A stretch of DNA of 64,000 nucleotides from Gammaproteobacteria bacterium (GTDB lineage Bacteria; Pseudomonadota; Gammaproteobacteria; Eutrophobiales; Eutrophobiaceae): the NCBI GenBank assembly GCA_022826885.1, contig JAJDUB010000002.1, forward strand, positions 95,902-159,901, given 5' to 3'. Of this stretch, positions 63,509-64,000 are shown in pieces. Below the pieces are notes generated by a model, which was not told where the DNA came from, made no database searches, and saw nothing but the letters and a program-made list of their open reading frames with translations. Numbering within the stretch: position 1 is the first letter of the stretch; each line of letters starts with the position of its first letter. The position numbers and the translations under genes are program-made.

Positions 63509-63918
63509 CGCCCGAACAACACATAGAGATCGCCCATGATCGCATCAAAGAAACAAAAATCATGCTCGATAACAACTGTTGTGGCGCCGCCTGCAACCGC
63601 GCTTACTATGCTGCGCACGTCGCCGCGCGCGCCGCGCTTATCGCCTCAGGCGTTCGACCTCCCAAAACCCACAACGGCCTTAACCAGCAATTCCATCTGC
63701 ATATTGTAAAAAATGGCCATGTAGATAAACCAACAGGTTCGTTCTTATCCAAATTAGAGGACAATCGTATAGCTTCTGACTACCTGCTCGACATGAGCAG
63801 TATTGAAAAAGCGGAAGAGTCATACTCCATGGCAATCACTTTCGTCGACGCTATCCAGAAAAATATAAGGCAGATGCAATTAGCCGAAGATCAAGACACA
63901 TGCGTCGATGATGGCTAA
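63505..63918 (+). CDS. HEPN-domain protein, partner of the MNT protein
   Basis: AHDRIKETKIMLDNNCCGAACNRAYYAAHVAARAALIASGVRPPKTHNGLNQQFHLHIVK; 4-bp ATGA overlap with 63095 CDS. Confidence 0.85.
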   Translation: MTPEQHIEIAHDRIKETKIMLDNNCCGAACNRAYYAAHVAARAALIASGVRPPKTHNGLNQQFHLHIVKNGHVDKPTGSFLSKLEDNRIASDYLLDMSSIEKAEESYSMAITFVDAIQKNIRQMQLAEDQDTCVDDG

Positions 63919-64000
63919 TCCGGGTCAGACCGGGCTCTCAGCCAGAAACATGTGAAAGCATGGGGTCAAGTCGGGAAATGCACCCAGTTCTTCGCAGACA

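Overview
The 64 kb window looks like a gammaproteobacterial chromosome segment (taxon is an inference from gene order and repeat types). The first ~26 kb is housekeeping: recN(partial)-nadK, divergent from hrcA-grpE-dnaK-dnaJ, then dapB, carA-carB-greA-rlmE-ftsH-glmM, and serA-DUF1015. A short accessory patch there holds a RHH/PIN toxin-antitoxin pair, a large Lhr-type helicase, a GFA protein, an orphan HicB and a MocA-like protein. From ~27 to 41 kb the content is mixed accessory genes: a reductive-dehalogenase/QueG-like Fe-S protein with a coupled tiny ORF, a Rieske oxygenase + MFS pair, an SDR, a 5'-nucleotidase::sulfatase fusion, ureidoglycolate lyase, a Sel1-repeat::hydrolase protein, DeoD and an amidase. 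From ~41 to 62 kb there is an aromatic-compound catabolic island: a flavin monooxygenase, two TonB receptors, an AraC regulator, an operon amidase-AOR-boxC-boxB, and a divergent hcrC-hcrA-hcrB. The last is a predicted 4-hydroxybenzoyl-CoA reductase that keeps the extra [4Fe-4S] loop. The most interesting system is the coupling of a nominally anaerobic, low-potential 4-hydroxybenzoyl-CoA reductase and an AOR-family (W/Mo) oxidoreductase to the aerobic benzoyl-CoA epoxidation (box) pathway. Beside it is a toxin-antitoxin 'graveyard' with an amber-interrupted Phd, a truncated HigB, an AraC 3' remnant, and a 70-bp direct repeat flanking a DUF4143 ATPase. Several short palindromic repeat families occur, two of them inside coding sequences. 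All assignments come from reading the supplied translations and nucleotides; no database search was run.
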